This document shows positions 63,489 through 64,000 of a stretch of DNA of 64,000 bases, piece after piece. How positions within the stretch are numbered: the first letter of the stretch is position 1; every line of letters begins with the position of its first letter. Source of the DNA: an uncultured Eubacteriales bacterium (GTDB lineage Bacteria > Bacillota > Clostridia > Oscillospirales > Acutalibacteraceae); the NCBI GenBank assembly GCA_934444365.1, contig CAKSCM010000005.1, forward strand, positions 1 through 64,000, written 5' to 3'. Under the pieces are notes generated by a model. That model was not told the DNA's origin, made no database searches, and was given only the letters and a program-made list of their open reading frames with translations. The translations under genes were made by a program, and so were the position numbers.

Positions 63489-64000
63489 CTATACCTTCAT
63501 GCCGTCTTTTAAATACAAAAGGGAATTTTCGACCTCTTGCGTCCGTTCGAAGGCATTGCTGTAAACCTCTATTACACCGCTGCCGGTATAATTTATATCG
63601 TCAAGATATTTTGCAAGCGCCGCAAAATTGTAACTGCCTTTTCCCGGAAGCAGGCAATCGTTCGACCCGGTGTGATCGCTTAAATGCAGGTGAATCAGCC
63701 GATCTCCCATGGCGTTTAGCATATCCTCGGGAGAAAAACCGGCGCGGACAGCCTGTTTTACATCAAAAACAAAATCGATATCGTCCTTCATCAAGGATCG
63801 CATTTTTCTGATAAAATCCGGCGAGCCGCTTTTATATGCATTTACATTTTCCTGTGCTACACGCACGCCGAAGGCACGCGCATCCTCCCTTAAAATCGAA
63901 AAACGCTCGCAATAAACCTCATCGCTTGTGTGCGCACCGGGACGTCCGCCGTGAATTACAAGAATATCGGCACCGAGCATATTTGCGGCCTCATAATATC
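63489..64000 (-). CDS. sugar phosphate isomerase/epimerase-like TIM barrel, partial
   Basis: The gene runs past the right edge; only the last 170 residues are seen. The barrel motifs AANMLGADILVIHGG, VRVAQENVNAY and DRLIHLHLSDHTGSND are typical of the xylose isomerase-like/AP endonuclease 2 family. The His/Asp/Glu metal ligands (ENVN, HLHLSDH, EVYS) are present. Substrate unknown. Confidence 0.82.
   Translation of the reverse strand, partial: YYEAANMLGADILVIHGGRPGAHTSDEVYCERFSILREDARAFGVRVAQENVNAYKSGSPDFIRKMRSLMKDDIDFVFDVKQAVRAGFSPEDMLNAMGDRLIHLHLSDHTGSNDCLLPGKGSYNFAALAKYLDDINYTGSGVIEVYSNAFERTQEVENSLLYLKDGMKV

Noticed and set aside
1..64000. CRISPR array or rRNA gene
   Set aside because: No regularly spaced repeat of 24-40 nt and no 16S/23S/5S sequence was seen; the only tandem repeat is the heptamer at 57540.

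Overview
The window reads as chromosome of a Gram-positive, anaerobic member of the Clostridia, most like Oscillospiraceae/Ruminococcaceae. The grounds are the rimP-nusA-rnpM-ylxQ-infB-rbfA-nrnA-truB-ribF order, a ferredoxin-dependent NADPH enzyme pair, an ECF-type vitamin transporter, three dockerin-bearing exported proteins, SigA-type promoters with the Gram-positive TRTG element, and many TTG start codons. Base composition is moderate, except for a clearly AT-rich segment at the left end.

Layout. 1-2.5 kb: frameshifted 3' end of a large serine recombinase, then an AT-rich gene ending in a DUF4209/HEPN-like RNxxxHG motif; this looks like the edge of a decayed mobile element with a possible defence gene. 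2.6-2.8 kb: tRNA-Leu(CAG) with its own promoter and terminator. 3-15.9 kb (minus strand): one long transcription unit running rimP, nusA, rnpM, ylxQ, infB, rbfA, nrnA, truB, ribF, proB, proA, then a MATE pump and leuB. 15.9-24 kb: a dockerin/beta-propeller protein, an MreB-type actin, a 1012-residue dockerin plus glycoside-hydrolase-like protein, and a 483-residue dockerin protein whose codon use suggests high expression. 24-29 kb: NfnA/NfnB-type oxidoreductase pair, and an ECF transporter made of a double ATPase and an S component with no T component. 29-33.6 kb: DivIVA-like coiled-coil protein, a lipoprotein, and a tetR-ABC exporter operon with a visible operator. 33.9-39.5 kb: YfhO-family membrane protein, CsbB-like glycosyltransferase (probable envelope polymer glycosylation) and hflX, then tRNA-Thr(CGT). 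39.6-50.8 kb (minus strand): a DMT permease and a peptide-use locus of pepT, oppBCDFA, an M24 aminopeptidase and pepD. 51.4-55 kb: tRNA-Ala, then a divergent pair of an SGNH hydrolase and an HTH plus ADP-ribosylglycohydrolase fusion. 55.4-64 kb: manA, trmL, tRNA-His, a PAP2 phosphatase, a Tam-like methyltransferase, an SPFH protein, ribokinase, deoC, tRNA-Leu(TAG), secG and a truncated TIM-barrel sugar isomerase.

How it fits together. The organism seems to combine extracellular glycan handling through dockerin proteins, peptide import and breakdown, pentose/deoxyribose salvage (rbsK, deoC), and ferredoxin-linked redox balancing. No rRNA, CRISPR array or intact prophage was seen. The most unusual items are the HEPN-like gene in the AT-rich segment, the HTH-ARH fusion with repeats on its own promoter, the dockerin protein with a lipoprotein-type signal, and a strong promoter giving pepD a leader of about 410 nt. 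All functions are inferred from recognisable sequence motifs; no database search was run.
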